Position numbers and translations under genes: made by a program
The notes under the pieces: model-generated
What the model was told of the DNA's origin: nothing
The model's database searches: none
Seen by the model: the letters and a program-made list of their open reading frames with translations, nothing else
From: CBDCDJ01 sp965215355
GTDB lineage: Bacteria; Deinococcota; Deinococci; Deinococcales; Trueperaceae
Assembly: GCA_965215355.1 (NCBI GenBank)
Contig: CBDCDJ010000007.1
Span: 3,844,001-3,908,000 of the forward strand
Direction of reading: 5' to 3'
DNA: 64,000 nucleotides
Shown: piece by piece, positions 40,811-50,819 of the stretch
Layout of the letters: each line of letters starts with the position of its first letter
Numbering within the stretch: position 1 is the first letter of the stretch

Positions 40811-41721
40811 CAGCCGCTCTTTTTCCCGGCCAGAACTCGCAGACGCTCGGCATGGCTCGCGACTTTTACGACCATTCCGCGGCGGCGCGGCGCGTGTTGA
40901 ACGCTGCGGAGGCCGCGCTGCCGGGTTTGTTGGCGCTGATGTGGGACGGCCCCGAAGACGCCCTCAAGCTCACCGCCAACCAGCAGCCCGCGCTTCTTGC
41001 GGCGGGCGCGGCAGCCTACGCGGCTTACCGCGAAGCGGATGGCGACGCAACCCACGCCGCCGGGCACAGCTTGGGCGAATTCACGGCGCACGTGGCGGCG
41101 GGTTCGCTCGCTCTGGGCGACGCGCTGCTGCTCGTGCGCAAGCGCGGCGAGTACATGCAAGAGGCGGTGCCCGCGGGCGTCGGCGCGATGGCGGCGGTCC
41201 TCAAGCTCGAGCCCGGAACGGTCGAGCGGGTCTGCCTTCAAACCGAGGGCGTCGTCGAAGTCGCCAACCTCAACTCGCCCCAGCAGACCGTGATTTCGGG
41301 GGCGGCCGCGGCGGTCAAAGCGGCGGGCGCGGCGCTCAAAGCGGCGGGCGGGCGGGTGGTGCCCCTCAACGTGTCCGCGCCGTTCCACTGCAGCCTGATG
41401 CAACCCGCGGCCGACCGGCTCGAGCGCGACCTGGCCGCCCTCACCTTTCAACCCCCGAGGTTGCACCTCGTCTGCAACGTCACCGCCGAGGTGTTAGCCG
41501 ACCCGGCGAGCGCGCCGGACCTGCTGACGCGCCAGGTGACCGCCCCGGTGCGCTGGGTCGAGAGCGTGCAGCGCTTGCACGCTTTAGGCGTTACCAGGTT
41601 TTTAGAGTTCGGCTCGGGCTCGGTGCTGACCGGCCTCGTCGGGCGAATTTTGGACGATGTAGAGGCGCGGGCCGTCACCGACACGGCGTCGTTGCGGGCC
41701 GCGCTCGAGCTGCCGGCGTGA
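40807..41721 (+). CDS. fabD: Malonyl-CoA:ACP transacylase, FabD
   Basis: 304 residues. Loads malonate onto ACP. Nucleophile Ser88 in GHSLGE, catalytic His in SAPFHCSLM, N-terminal FPGQNSQ motif. GTG start overlaps the fabH stop and its own stop overlaps fabG (GTGA each). Confidence 0.96.
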   Translation: MTAALFPGQNSQTLGMARDFYDHSAAARRVLNAAEAALPGLLALMWDGPEDALKLTANQQPALLAAGAAAYAAYREADGDATHAAGHSLGEFTAHVAAGSLALGDALLLVRKRGEYMQEAVPAGVGAMAAVLKLEPGTVERVCLQTEGVVEVANLNSPQQTVISGAAAAVKAAGAALKAAGGRVVPLNVSAPFHCSLMQPAADRLERDLAALTFQPPRLHLVCNVTAEVLADPASAPDLLTRQVTAPVRWVESVQRLHALGVTRFLEFGSGSVLTGLVGRILDDVEARAVTDTASLRAALELPA

Positions 41722-42473
41722 CGGCCGAGCAGGGCGGCGCGCGCGTCGCGCTGGTGACGGGCTCGAGCCGGGGTTTAGGCCGGGCGATGGCGCTGGCCCT
41801 GGGGCGAACAGGTCACACGGTCGCGGTGCACTACGTCCGTTCCGAGGGGCCGGCGCAGGAGGTGGCTGAAGCCCTGCGCGCCGCCGGGGCGAAAGCGGCG
41901 GTGTTCGGCGCGGACGTTTCAAACGCCGCCGCCTGCGAAAGCCTCGTCAAGGAGGTGACGGCGGAACTCGGCCGTTTGGACGTGTTGGTCAACAACGCGG
42001 GCATCACCAGGGACGGTCTGGTCTTGCGCATGAAAGAAGAGGACTGGGAGACGGTGTTGAGCACGAACCTCTCGAGCGCCTTTTACCTGTGCAAACCCGC
42101 GCTACGCGGCATGTTGCGCGGCGGCTTCGGGCGCATCGTCAACATCGCTTCGGTGGTGGGCATCATCGGCAACGCGGGCCAGGCCAACTACGTCGCCGCC
42201 AAGGCGGGGTTGGTCGGTTTCACCAAGGCGCTCGCCCAGGAGTACGGCGGCAAGGGCGTCACCGTCAACGCGGTCGCGCCCGGGTTCATCGCCTCGGACA
42301 TGACCGCCGACTTGGGCGAAGACCTCAAAACGAGCTACCTCGCCCGCATCCCGGCAGGCCGTTTCGGCCGACCGGAAGAGGTCGCCGCCCTCGTCGCCTT
42401 TTTGGCGAGTGCCGAAGCGGGCTATATCAACGGTCAGACGGTGGCGGTCGACGGGGGCATGGTGATGCACTGA
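41718..42473 (+). CDS. fabG: 3-oxoacyl-ACP reductase, FabG
   Basis: 251 residues. SDR with TGSSRGLG, NNAG, Ser in NIASVVG, Tyr/Lys in ANYVAAKAG, and the FabG ending GQTVAVDGGMVM. NADPH-dependent reduction of the growing acyl chain. GTG start coupled to fabD; the long upstream open frame through fabD is a shadow. Confidence 0.96.
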   Translation: MTAEQGGARVALVTGSSRGLGRAMALALGRTGHTVAVHYVRSEGPAQEVAEALRAAGAKAAVFGADVSNAAACESLVKEVTAELGRLDVLVNNAGITRDGLVLRMKEEDWETVLSTNLSSAFYLCKPALRGMLRGGFGRIVNIASVVGIIGNAGQANYVAAKAGLVGFTKALAQEYGGKGVTVNAVAPGFIASDMTADLGEDLKTSYLARIPAGRFGRPEEVAALVAFLASAEAGYINGQTVAVDGGMVMH

Positions 42474-42633
42474 GGATTGCCAGGGAGCGCTGACAGGGAG
42501 AACTGACGTCAGGCCCGACCCTTACCCTTAGGGTGTTTCAAAGCCCTTCATGCTACACTTCCAAAGAATCTGAGCTAAAATCGCCCAGTCAGGTAAGCTC
42601 TGTTAAGTCAAGCAAACTTTTAGGAGGAAAACC

Positions 42634-42873
42634 GTGGAGCATTCAGAAGTTTTTGCCAAAATCAAAGACGTGGTCGCCGACAAACTCGACACCGACCCCG
42701 ACGACATCACCGAAAGCGCCTCGTTCGTCGACGACCTGGGCGCGGACTCGCTCGACGTGGTCGAACTCATCATGGGTTTGGAAGACGAGTTCGGTATAGA
42801 AATCAGTGACGAACAGGCCGAGAACATCCGCACGGTCGGGGACGCGGTCACGTTTATCTCCCAGCAAGCCTAA
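42634..42873 (+). CDS. acpP: Acyl carrier protein
   Basis: 79 residues, acidic. Phosphopantetheine attachment Ser39 in LGADSLDVVEL. GTG start with a strong TTAGGAGGAAA site, consistent with the high expression ACP needs; a TACACT box lies about 80 bp upstream. Separated from fabG by 160 bp, so it probably has its own promoter. Confidence 0.97.
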   Translation: MEHSEVFAKIKDVVADKLDTDPDDITESASFVDDLGADSLDVVELIMGLEDEFGIEISDEQAENIRTVGDAVTFISQQA

Positions 42874-42891
42874 GCCTTGCCTGCTGCAAGG

Positions 42892-42897
42892 TAGACT
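42892..42897 (+). promoter_or_regulatory. -10 box (TAGACT) of fabF, leaderless type
   Basis: TAGACT, AGCGGT, ATG. Just before it a 6-bp inverted repeat CCTTGC/GCAAGG (42875-42891) could end or attenuate acpP transcripts. Confidence 0.5.
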
Positions 42898-42903
42898 AGC
42901 GGT

Positions 42904-44133
<1,230 letters not shown>

Positions 44134-44138
44134 AGAGA

Positions 44139-44285
44139 AAGTACCGGGTACCGAGTGATGAGTACCGAGTGAAAAGTAGGGGCTACAAAGGGCTCGAGCC
44201 GGTGGCTTGTGGCGAGTAACTTGTAGAAAAGCAAACCAAAGCAACAAGACGACCCAGTCACGCTCGGTACTTTCTACTCGAGCCC
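44139..44285. repeat. Dispersed GGTACC/CTCGGTAC repeat, copy 3 (inverted pair)
   Basis: GGTACCGAGTGATGAGTACC and GAGTGAAAAG on the left (44139-44179) face CGCTCGGTACTTTCTACTCG on the right (44261-44282) across about 80 bp; located after fabF. Related to copies 1 and 2. Confidence 0.6.
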
Positions 44286-44300
44286 GGCAATAGTGGGTTG

Positions 44301-44347
44301 CCCCCTAAACATTCGGTTTGGGGTCGCGTAGGCTTGCACTTGCCTAC
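44301..44347. promoter_or_regulatory. Two inverted repeats upstream of Mn-catalase
   Basis: CCCCTAAAC/GTTTGGGG (44303-44324, one mismatch) and GTAGGC-N8-GCCTAC (44328-44347, perfect), ending 29 bp before the catalase start; candidate binding sites for a stress regulator. Confidence 0.45.
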
Positions 44348-44376
44348 AAACGGCTACAAATTTTTAAGGGGGCAAC

Positions 44377-45240
44377 ATGTTTTACCACGACAGCAAGTTG
44401 CAGTACACGGTGCGGGTGGACACGCCCAACCCGCTCTTCGCCAAGGCGCTTCAGCAGGCCATCGGCGGCATCGAGGGCGAAATCCGGGTGATGATGCAGT
44501 ACCTGTTCCAGGCCTTCGGGTCGCGCGGCCCGACCAAGTACCGCGACATGCTCTTAGAAACCGGCACCGAGGAAATCGGCCACGTCGAAATGCTCGCCAC
44601 GGCGGTCGCCATGAACTTGGAGGGCGCGCCGACGAGCTTTCAAGAAGCCGCCGCCAAAGACCCGTCGGTCGAAGCGGTGCTGGGCGGCATAAACCTCCGC
44701 CACATCCTCTCGTCCGGTTTGGGCGCGATGCCGGTCAACAGCAACGGCGTCCCGTTCGACTGCTCACACGTCTACGCGACCGGCAACATCGCCGCCGACA
44801 TGTATGCCAACGTCACTGCCGAGTCGGGCGGGCGCGCTCTCGCCGTGCGCCTTTACAACATGACCGACGACCCCGGCATGAAAGACATGCTCAAGTTCTT
44901 AATCGCCCGCGACACCATGCACCAAGAGCAGTGGCTGGCGGTGTTGGAAGAGCTGGGCGGCCCCGAAAAGGTTCACCCCATCCCCAACTCTTTCCCGCAA
45001 GAAGAAGAGTTGCAGGACTACAACTACGTGTTCCTGGGTTTCAAAAAAGACGGCTCCGAGCCGCCGCAGGGCCGCTGGTCGAGCGGTGAGAGCATCGACG
45101 GCAAAGGTGAATTCAGCAGCCGCGTGATGACGCCGCAGGGCCAGGAACCCAAGCTCGCGCCGCCCAAGCCGGGCACGGGCGCGCAAAACGAGCAGATGGA
45201 AAGCTCGAGCGCAGTCAAACCCCAAAACGTGTCGGCTTAA
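44377..45240 (+). CDS. Manganese (non-heme) catalase
   Basis: 287 residues. Di-manganese ligands in GGIEGEIRVMMQYLFQ (Glu35), TGTEEIGHVEM (Glu66, His69) and the later ARDTMHQEQW (Glu/His set). Removes hydrogen peroxide without heme. ATG with AAGGGGG upstream. A charged/Gln-rich C-terminal tail ends the protein. Probably monocistronic, with a terminator at 45264-45291. Confidence 0.95.
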   Translation: MFYHDSKLQYTVRVDTPNPLFAKALQQAIGGIEGEIRVMMQYLFQAFGSRGPTKYRDMLLETGTEEIGHVEMLATAVAMNLEGAPTSFQEAAAKDPSVEAVLGGINLRHILSSGLGAMPVNSNGVPFDCSHVYATGNIAADMYANVTAESGGRALAVRLYNMTDDPGMKDMLKFLIARDTMHQEQWLAVLEELGGPEKVHPIPNSFPQEEELQDYNYVFLGFKKDGSEPPQGRWSSGESIDGKGEFSSRVMTPQGQEPKLAPPKPGTGAQNEQMESSSAVKPQNVSA

Positions 45241-45263
45241 ACGTTTTTATATGAGGCACCGAG

Positions 45264-45291
45264 GAGGGAAGTTTCAACCGCTTCCTTTTTT
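45264..45291 (+). terminator. Intrinsic terminator after Mn-catalase
   Basis: GGGAAG/CTTCCT stem with T6 tail; the stem is short (about six pairs plus wobbles). Confidence 0.5.
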
Positions 45292-45308
45292 ATAAAAGAG
45301 GTGAGTTT

Positions 45309-45791
45309 GTGAAGGATGTTCGGACGCGTGTTTTCGGGGGCTCGAGCCGGGCGGCCCTGGGGACCGGCTTCCTCCTCGGTGTGGGTTTAATAGGCACGCT
45401 GGACGGGACGGTGGTTCACGAACTGTTGCAGTGGCACCGCTTTTACGTCGACACGACTCCGTTTTGGCAGGTTTTTATCGACGGGCTGTTTCATTTAAGC
45501 TCGGCGCTGCTGCTGTTCGTCGGCGCGCTTTTGCTGTGGCGGCAGCGTGAAACATTGGCTGACCTAAAAGATGGCGGCGCGGCCCTGGGCGCGGGCGTCT
45601 TGCTCGGCATGGGCGCGTTCAACCTTTACGACGGCACCGTTCAGCACAAAATTCTCAAACTTCACCCGGTCCGGCTCGGGGTCGAGAACCAACTGCCCTA
45701 CGACCTCGCCTGGAACGCGGTCGCCCTGCTGTTGCTGCTGACGGGTTGGGGTTTGTGGCGCGTGGCGCGGCGACGTGTCGCTTTGTCCTGA
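45309..45791 (+). CDS. DUF2243 membrane protein
   Basis: 160 residues with four membrane segments. Two internal repeats, GxxLGVGLIGTLDGTVVHELLQWH and GVLLGMGAFNLYDGTVQHKILKLH, each with a D-G-T-V-x-H motif that could bind a metal or heme. Family found near oxidase-assembly genes; function unknown. GTG start with GAGGTGAG upstream. Confidence 0.85.
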   Translation: MKDVRTRVFGGSSRAALGTGFLLGVGLIGTLDGTVVHELLQWHRFYVDTTPFWQVFIDGLFHLSSALLLFVGALLLWRQRETLADLKDGGAALGAGVLLGMGAFNLYDGTVQHKILKLHPVRLGVENQLPYDLAWNAVALLLLLTGWGLWRVARRRVALS

Positions 45792-45816
45792 GGTGCTCGA
45801 GCTTAAAACTCAGGGG

Positions 45817-46602
45817 ATGAACCGAGACGACTACGCCGAAACCAACCGGGCGGTGTAGAACACGACGGCCGAGGTTCACGCCGCTCTCAAACTGGCGGAC
45901 TTGCTCGCCGCCGTCCAAAAACCCGACTACAGCACCCTGGACGCGCTGGAAAAGCGCGTCTTCGCCTCTCTCAGGGTCGAGGGCAAGGCGGTGGCGCAAC
46001 TGAACTGCAACGACGGCCGCGAACCGTCGCTCGCCAAGCTCGGGGCGGCGCGCCACGTCGGTTTCGGCAGCAGCGACGCCTTTATCGAGCAGGCGCGGTT
46101 GCTGGCAAAGATGGGCGGTCTAGCAGCCGAGTTCGTGCGCGTGAGTGTCTATGACATTCCGCATGACTATAACGACAGTTTCGACATCGTCTACGTGACC
46201 ATCGGCGCGCTCGGCTGGCTGCCCGACCTGACGAGCTACTTCGAAACGGTCGCCCGAATCCTCAAATCGGGCGGTTCCCTGTTTTTGTACGAAATGCACC
46301 CCGTCCTCGACATGTTCGACGCCGCAACGGGGTTGGAAGTCAAACACTCGTACTTCCGCACCGAGCCTTATAAAGAGGAAGCCGCGCCCGACTACTACGA
46401 CCCCGGCCAAACCGTTCAGGGCACGTCTTACTGGTTTCACCACAAGCTCGCGGACGTTGTCGGCGGTTGTCTGATGAACGGTCTTTCGCTCACACATTTC
46501 GAAGAACACCCACACGACCTGTCGAACGTGTACGCAGCGTTTCAAGCGTTTGAACACAAGCCGCCGCTGAGCTATTCGCTGGTGGCGCGAAAAGGGGCGT
46601 AG
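45817..46602 (+). pseudogene. SAM-dependent methyltransferase interrupted by an in-frame amber codon
   Basis: From ATG 45817 the frame reads MNRDDYAETNRAV, then TAG (45856-45858), then NTTAEVHAALKLADLL and a complete class I methyltransferase (VAQLNCNDGREPSLAKLGA, FDIVYVTIGALGWLPDL, SLFLYEMHPVLDMF). Relatives have Trp at the TAG position ('NR..WN..A.VH'), so one G-to-A change (TGG to TAG) explains it. Restart at TTG 45901 would lose only the N-terminal helix, so residual function is possible. Otherwise a recent pseudogene or sequence error. Confidence 0.75.
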
Positions 46603-46612
46603 CTCGAGGCCT

Positions 46613-48040
46613 TCAGACTTCAATCCCGTTCACGAACGCTTCAGCCGCTCCTAAAATGTCTTTCACCTCGCCGTCGCTCTGCGCCTCGCAGTAGACGCGC
46701 AGCACGGGCTCGGTGCCGCTCGGGCGGAACATCAGCCAGGCCTGGCCGCTCAGGTTGAGTTTGGCACCGTCCAGGCGCTCGACCGACTCGACTTCTCGCC
46801 CCGCAAACTTTTCAGGCGGACGCTGCAGCGCCGCCATCACGGCGTCTTTGAGGGTGTTGCCGCTCAGGTGGATGTCCAGCCGGTCGTAAGCGTGGTGCCA
46901 GGCGACTTCTCGTTCGATGTCGGCGAACAACTCGGTCAAGGGCTTGCCGGTCGTCGCCATCGCCGCGAGCAGCAACAGCCCGTTGGCAATGCCGTCGCGT
47001 TCGGGTAAATGCCCACTCACACCGATACCGCCTGATTCCTCGCCGCCGACAAGGACGTTACCGTCCAGCATGGCGTCCACGATGTACTTAAACCCGACCG
47101 GGGTTTCGACGACCTCCAAACCCCGCGCCCGCGCTAAACGTTCGACGATTCTCGAGACCGTGAACGTCTTAACCACTTTGCCTGTTTTCCCCTGACGGCT
47201 CAAACTCTCTATCAGCACCGCAAAAATCTGGTGCGAGCTGAAAAACGTTCCCCCCGACAACACCACCCCGATGCGGTCGGCGTCGCCGTCGGTGGCGATG
47301 AGCAGCCCGTCGCTTTGAGTTTTCATATAAGCCATAGCCGCGCCTAAGTTGTCGGGAATCGGCTCGGGGTTGACGCCGTAAAAGAGCGGGTCGGGCTCGG
47401 GGTGCAGGTCCACCGCGCGCCCCCTAAGGCCGACGTGTTCGAAAAAGCCGCTCAGCCAGCCCGTCCCCGAGCCGCCCATCGCTTCGTGGACAATCTCGCC
47501 CTGGACACTTCGCAGGGTCTCGACATCGACGAGGGCGGCGAGGGCGTCGAAATACGCTTCACGAACAGTGAACGTTTCGACCTCGTGGCGCTCGGCGTCG
47601 AACGGCTTGATGTCTGTAAAGCCGATGGTCTCGACTCGAGCACTCACCGCCTCATAAATGTCGCTCGTGGCGGTGCCGCCGTAAGCGCCCTTGAGCTTGA
47701 AGCCGTGGTACGGCGGCGGGTTGTGCGACGCGGTCAGCATCACGCCGCCGCCCGCGCCCAGGTGTTTGACGGCGAACGACAAGGCGGGCGTGGGCAGGTA
47801 GCTGGCCGAGACGGCTACGTTGAGCCCGTTCGCCGCCAACACTTCCGCCGCCCGCCGCGCGAACAGAGGCCCGTTGAAGCGCGTGTCGTAGCCGACGAGC
47901 ACTTTCGTTTGCCCTTCAGCAACGAGGTAATCCGCGTAGGCTTGCGCGGCCCTCGAAAGGTTGAAAAAAGTAAACTTGTCGGCAATCACGTCGCGCCAAC
48001 CGTCGGTGCCGAAAACGAGTTTGTCCACTTCAGGAGCCAT
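46613..48040 (-). CDS. Phosphoglucomutase/phosphomannomutase family protein
   Basis: 475 residues. Phosphoserine loop MLTASHNPPPYHGFK, metal loop DGDADRIG, sugar loop GEESGGIG, phosphate loop RPSGTEPVLR. Interconverts hexose 6- and 1-phosphates. Coupled to manC by a TGATG overlap, so mannose-6-P to mannose-1-P for GDP-mannose is the likely role. The frame is open back to 48529 inside manC; ATG 48040 is chosen by homology and coupling. Confidence 0.93.
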   Translation of the reverse strand: MAPEVDKLVFGTDGWRDVIADKFTFFNLSRAAQAYADYLVAEGQTKVLVGYDTRFNGPLFARRAAEVLAANGLNVAVSASYLPTPALSFAVKHLGAGGGVMLTASHNPPPYHGFKLKGAYGGTATSDIYEAVSARVETIGFTDIKPFDAERHEVETFTVREAYFDALAALVDVETLRSVQGEIVHEAMGGSGTGWLSGFFEHVGLRGRAVDLHPEPDPLFYGVNPEPIPDNLGAAMAYMKTQSDGLLIATDGDADRIGVVLSGGTFFSSHQIFAVLIESLSRQGKTGKVVKTFTVSRIVERLARARGLEVVETPVGFKYIVDAMLDGNVLVGGEESGGIGVSGHLPERDGIANGLLLLAAMATTGKPLTELFADIEREVAWHHAYDRLDIHLSGNTLKDAVMAALQRPPEKFAGREVESVERLDGAKLNLSGQAWLMFRPSGTEPVLRVYCEAQSDGEVKDILGAAEAFVNGIEV

Positions 48041-49107
48041 CACAAAACCGCGAATTTCAACAGGCGTTCGTCGTCCAAAACTTTTTTGAGGTCCTGGACG
48101 CGGCTTTTGTGGACGAGCAAGACCGCGTTGCCGCGCTTGACGATAATGAGGTCTTCGACCCCCAAAGTCACGATAACGTCGTCCGCAGCGTCGGTGTAAA
48201 TGATGTTGCCCGACGTTTCCAGGCCCACATGCGTGCCGACGACCGTGTTGGCCGCCGTACCGGCTTCGGCGTCGTCTTGTTTGAGCAAGCGCTCGAGCGC
48301 GACCCAGTCGCCGATGTCGTCCCAGTCGAAGTCGCCCGGCACCACGAAAGCCTTGTCGGTTCGCTCCATGACCGCGTAGTCGATGCTGATTTTGGGCAAA
48401 TCGGGGAACGCCTCGAGTAGCCGGTCTTCCCGCCACGCCGCGCGCAGCGCCGTCATGAGTTCGGGTGCGTGCAAATCCAGTTCCGCCAAAATGACCTTTA
48501 CGGGCCACACGAAGATGCCCGCGTTCCAACTGTAACCGCCCGCGGCCAGGTAGCGTTCGGCCTTGGCGGGATTGGGCTTTTCGACGAACTGCCGCACGCG
48601 GTAGCCGTCTCCGACCGCTTCGCCCGCCTGGATGTAGCCGTAGCCCGTCGCCGCCCGAGTGGGCTGAATGCCGAGGGTGACGAGGCCCGCTTTTTCTTCC
48701 GCCAAGGTTATCGCCCGGCGCACCGTTTTCCTGAACGCCTCGGGCTTGCCGATGCGGTGGTCGGCCGAGAAAAACCCGGCGACCGCGTCCGGGTGGCGCT
48801 CATAAAGCGTCAGCGCGGTGAGCGCCACCGCCGGAGCCGAGTCGCGGCCGACGGGCTCTAAGATGAGGTTGGCGCTCGGCACTTCGGGCAAGTGTTCCGT
48901 CACCAGGTCGCTGTAGCGTTCGCCCGTGGCGACAAAAATGTCGGCGGGCGAGTCGACAAGCGGCAGAATCCGCTCGAAGGTCGCTTGGATGAGGCTGCGC
49001 CCACTGCGCTCGAGGTCCAGAAACTGCTTCGGTTTGTCCGGCGTCGACAGCGGCCAAAACCGCTGGCCCTTACCTCCCGCCATGATGACGGCTAAAAACT
49101 TGCTCAT
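48040..49107 (-). CDS. manC: Mannose-1-phosphate guanylyltransferase
   Basis: 355 residues. Nucleotidyltransferase signature VIMAGGKGQRFWPLS, product-site motifs FVEKPN and WNAGIFVW, and SIDYAVMER. Makes GDP-mannose for glycoconjugates. It lacks the C-terminal isomerase domain of bifunctional ManC. ATG 49107 with AAGGGGGTAACC upstream. Promoter -10 at 49150-49155. Confidence 0.93.
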   Translation of the reverse strand: MSKFLAVIMAGGKGQRFWPLSTPDKPKQFLDLERSGRSLIQATFERILPLVDSPADIFVATGERYSDLVTEHLPEVPSANLILEPVGRDSAPAVALTALTLYERHPDAVAGFFSADHRIGKPEAFRKTVRRAITLAEEKAGLVTLGIQPTRAATGYGYIQAGEAVGDGYRVRQFVEKPNPAKAERYLAAGGYSWNAGIFVWPVKVILAELDLHAPELMTALRAAWREDRLLEAFPDLPKISIDYAVMERTDKAFVVPGDFDWDDIGDWVALERLLKQDDAEAGTAANTVVGTHVGLETSGNIIYTDAADDVIVTLGVEDLIIVKRGNAVLLVHKSRVQDLKKVLDDERLLKFAVL

Positions 49108-49149
49108 GGTTACCCCCTTAGGTGGTTTCAGGGCCACCCTAGACTCTCG

Positions 49150-49155
49150 AGTATA
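49150..49155 (-). promoter_or_regulatory. -10 box (TATACT) of the manC operon
   Basis: TATACT on the minus strand 42 bp before manC; no clear -35. Confidence 0.5.
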
Positions 49156-49240
49156 GTTGAAGCAGCTCGGAAAGGCGAAACATCGTTTGTCGGGACGTCT
49201 TGAGGCTCGAGCCTCGCCCACACCCGGATCCCCCTCCGAG

Positions 49241-50791
49241 TCACGACCTGCTGAAGCGGCGCACCAAACTTTGCAGCTCCGGCAGCTCGAGCGTCAAGCA
49301 CAGCCCGGCGTAAAGGAGGCCGAACGTGAGAGTGCCGCCAAGTGCGTACAGCACGTAAGCGACCCAACTCGCCGCCGCGGGTAAAACGGTAAGGAGCAGC
49401 GACACGGCGAGGGCGGCCAGCCCGGCCGCCAACCACACCCGCAAGCTGTGCTGCACGAAGCGTTCCGCACCGAAGTGTTCGGCTCTAGCCACCAGCACCA
49501 GCAAGCCCACAAGCTGCAGCCAGCTCGCAATCACCGTCGCCCAGGACAACCCCTCGATGCCCAGCGGCCGGTAGAGCAGGTAGTACAGCGCGCCCTGCAC
49601 TGTCAATGTGACCAGGGTGAGCACAATCGGCACCCGTACCCGCTTGCGCACGTAAAACGTCCTGACGAGAAGGTTGTTCACCCCGATGGGAAAAATCGCC
49701 AGCCCGAGCGGGACGACGGCCAACACCGTCGAAGCGAGCGTGAAGGGCTCGGCACCCGCCCGCCCCAGCAGGGGAAACCAGTTGAAGACGACTTCCACGA
49801 CGGGCCGGGCCAACACCGTGAGGAGCAGCCCGGCCGGAACGGTCAAAAAGCTGATGAACCGCAACCCCTCGAGCAGCGTCCCGGCAAACACCTCCGGCGC
49901 GTCCACCGCCTGCGCGCTGAGGCGCGAGTAGTAAGCGAGCGCGGGCGACACGCTGAACAGGCCCAACGCGAGGCTCACGAACAGGTCGGCGTTGGTGAAT
50001 GCCGTGACGCTGCCTGGGGGCAACAGGTCGAGCACGTTCGCCGAGACGAGGTTGAGAACCTGCCGCCCGCTCGTCGTGAACACCGACGGCACCATCAACA
50101 GCAGCACCGCCGACAAGCCGGGGTGCCAGAATCTGAGGACGTGCAGGTGACCGCCGCGCAGCAGCGCCGGAAGCTGCACCGCGAACTGCGCCACGCCGCC
50201 CAGCACGAAGCCCCAGGCGAGGGCCTCGGCACGGTGCGGGTACAGCAGCATGACCACAACCGACACCACGTTGAGCGCCACCGGTGCCCAGGCGGGCCAA
50301 AAAAAGCGCTCCTCGGCGTTGAGAATGCCCATCGCCCAGGCCGACAGCGAAACCGCAAACAAAAATGGAAACACGATGCGCGTCAGCTGCAGCGCCAGGT
50401 CGCGGTCGACGCTGCCGCCGCTGGTCAACAGGAGGTCGACGATGTAAGGCGCTGCCGCATAGGCTAAGAGCAGTAATATCCCGTTGACGAGCACGAGCAG
50501 CCCTAACAGCGCGGCAGACAGGCACTTGGCATCTGTACCCTTGAAAGTTCGGTAAACCGGGATGAACGAGTTGCTGAGCGCACCCTCGGCGAGGAGTTCG
50601 CGGAACAGGTTCGGCACGCGCAGCGCTATGAAAAAAGCGTCGGTAACGGTTTTGTCGAACAGTTGGGTGATGAGCGACTGCCGCAAAAACCCGGTGACGC
50701 GGCTGCCCAGGGTGCCGCCCATGAGGGTCAGGGCATTGCGCGCGCTGCTCTGCCGGGGTGGGGTGCTTGGGGCCGCGTCTACCTTATCCAC
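49241..50791 (-). CDS. murJ: Lipid II flippase MurJ
   Basis: 516 residues, about 14 membrane segments. Family signs: TLGSRVTGFLRQSLITQLFDKTVTDAFFIALRVPNLFRELLAEGALSNSFIPVY. Flips lipid II for peptidoglycan synthesis. The GTG at 50791 lies within a DnaA box and has no Shine-Dalgarno site; initiation further in (before LMGGTLGSRV) is an alternative. Follows the aminotransferase by 28 bp. Confidence 0.94.
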   Translation of the reverse strand: MDKVDAAPSTPPRQSSARNALTLMGGTLGSRVTGFLRQSLITQLFDKTVTDAFFIALRVPNLFRELLAEGALSNSFIPVYRTFKGTDAKCLSAALLGLLVLVNGILLLLAYAAAPYIVDLLLTSGGSVDRDLALQLTRIVFPFLFAVSLSAWAMGILNAEERFFWPAWAPVALNVVSVVVMLLYPHRAEALAWGFVLGGVAQFAVQLPALLRGGHLHVLRFWHPGLSAVLLLMVPSVFTTSGRQVLNLVSANVLDLLPPGSVTAFTNADLFVSLALGLFSVSPALAYYSRLSAQAVDAPEVFAGTLLEGLRFISFLTVPAGLLLTVLARPVVEVVFNWFPLLGRAGAEPFTLASTVLAVVPLGLAIFPIGVNNLLVRTFYVRKRVRVPIVLTLVTLTVQGALYYLLYRPLGIEGLSWATVIASWLQLVGLLVLVARAEHFGAERFVQHSLRVWLAAGLAALAVSLLLTVLPAAASWVAYVLYALGGTLTFGLLYAGLCLTLELPELQSLVRRFSRS

Positions 50792-50806
50792 AAACGTTTA
50801 TCCACA
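50784..50806. promoter_or_regulatory. Two perfect DnaA boxes in tandem at the murJ start
   Basis: TTATCCACA at 50784-50792 and 50798-50806, same orientation, 5 bp apart, in the 28-bp gap between the aminotransferase and murJ. Both match the consensus DnaA box at all nine positions. Confidence 0.75.
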
Positions 50807-50819
50807 GCCTGTCGGTAAT

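Noticed and set aside
40941..41717. N-terminal extension of FabG through fabD
   Set aside because: Low-complexity shadow of fabD; FabG begins at the GTGA overlap by homology.
46613..48529. 638-residue phosphohexomutase with N-terminal extension
   Set aside because: The extra 163 codons are a shadow of manC; the family start is at ATG 48040.
50784..50806. Replication origin
   Set aside because: Only two DnaA boxes, no AT-rich unwinding region and no dnaA/dnaN neighbours.
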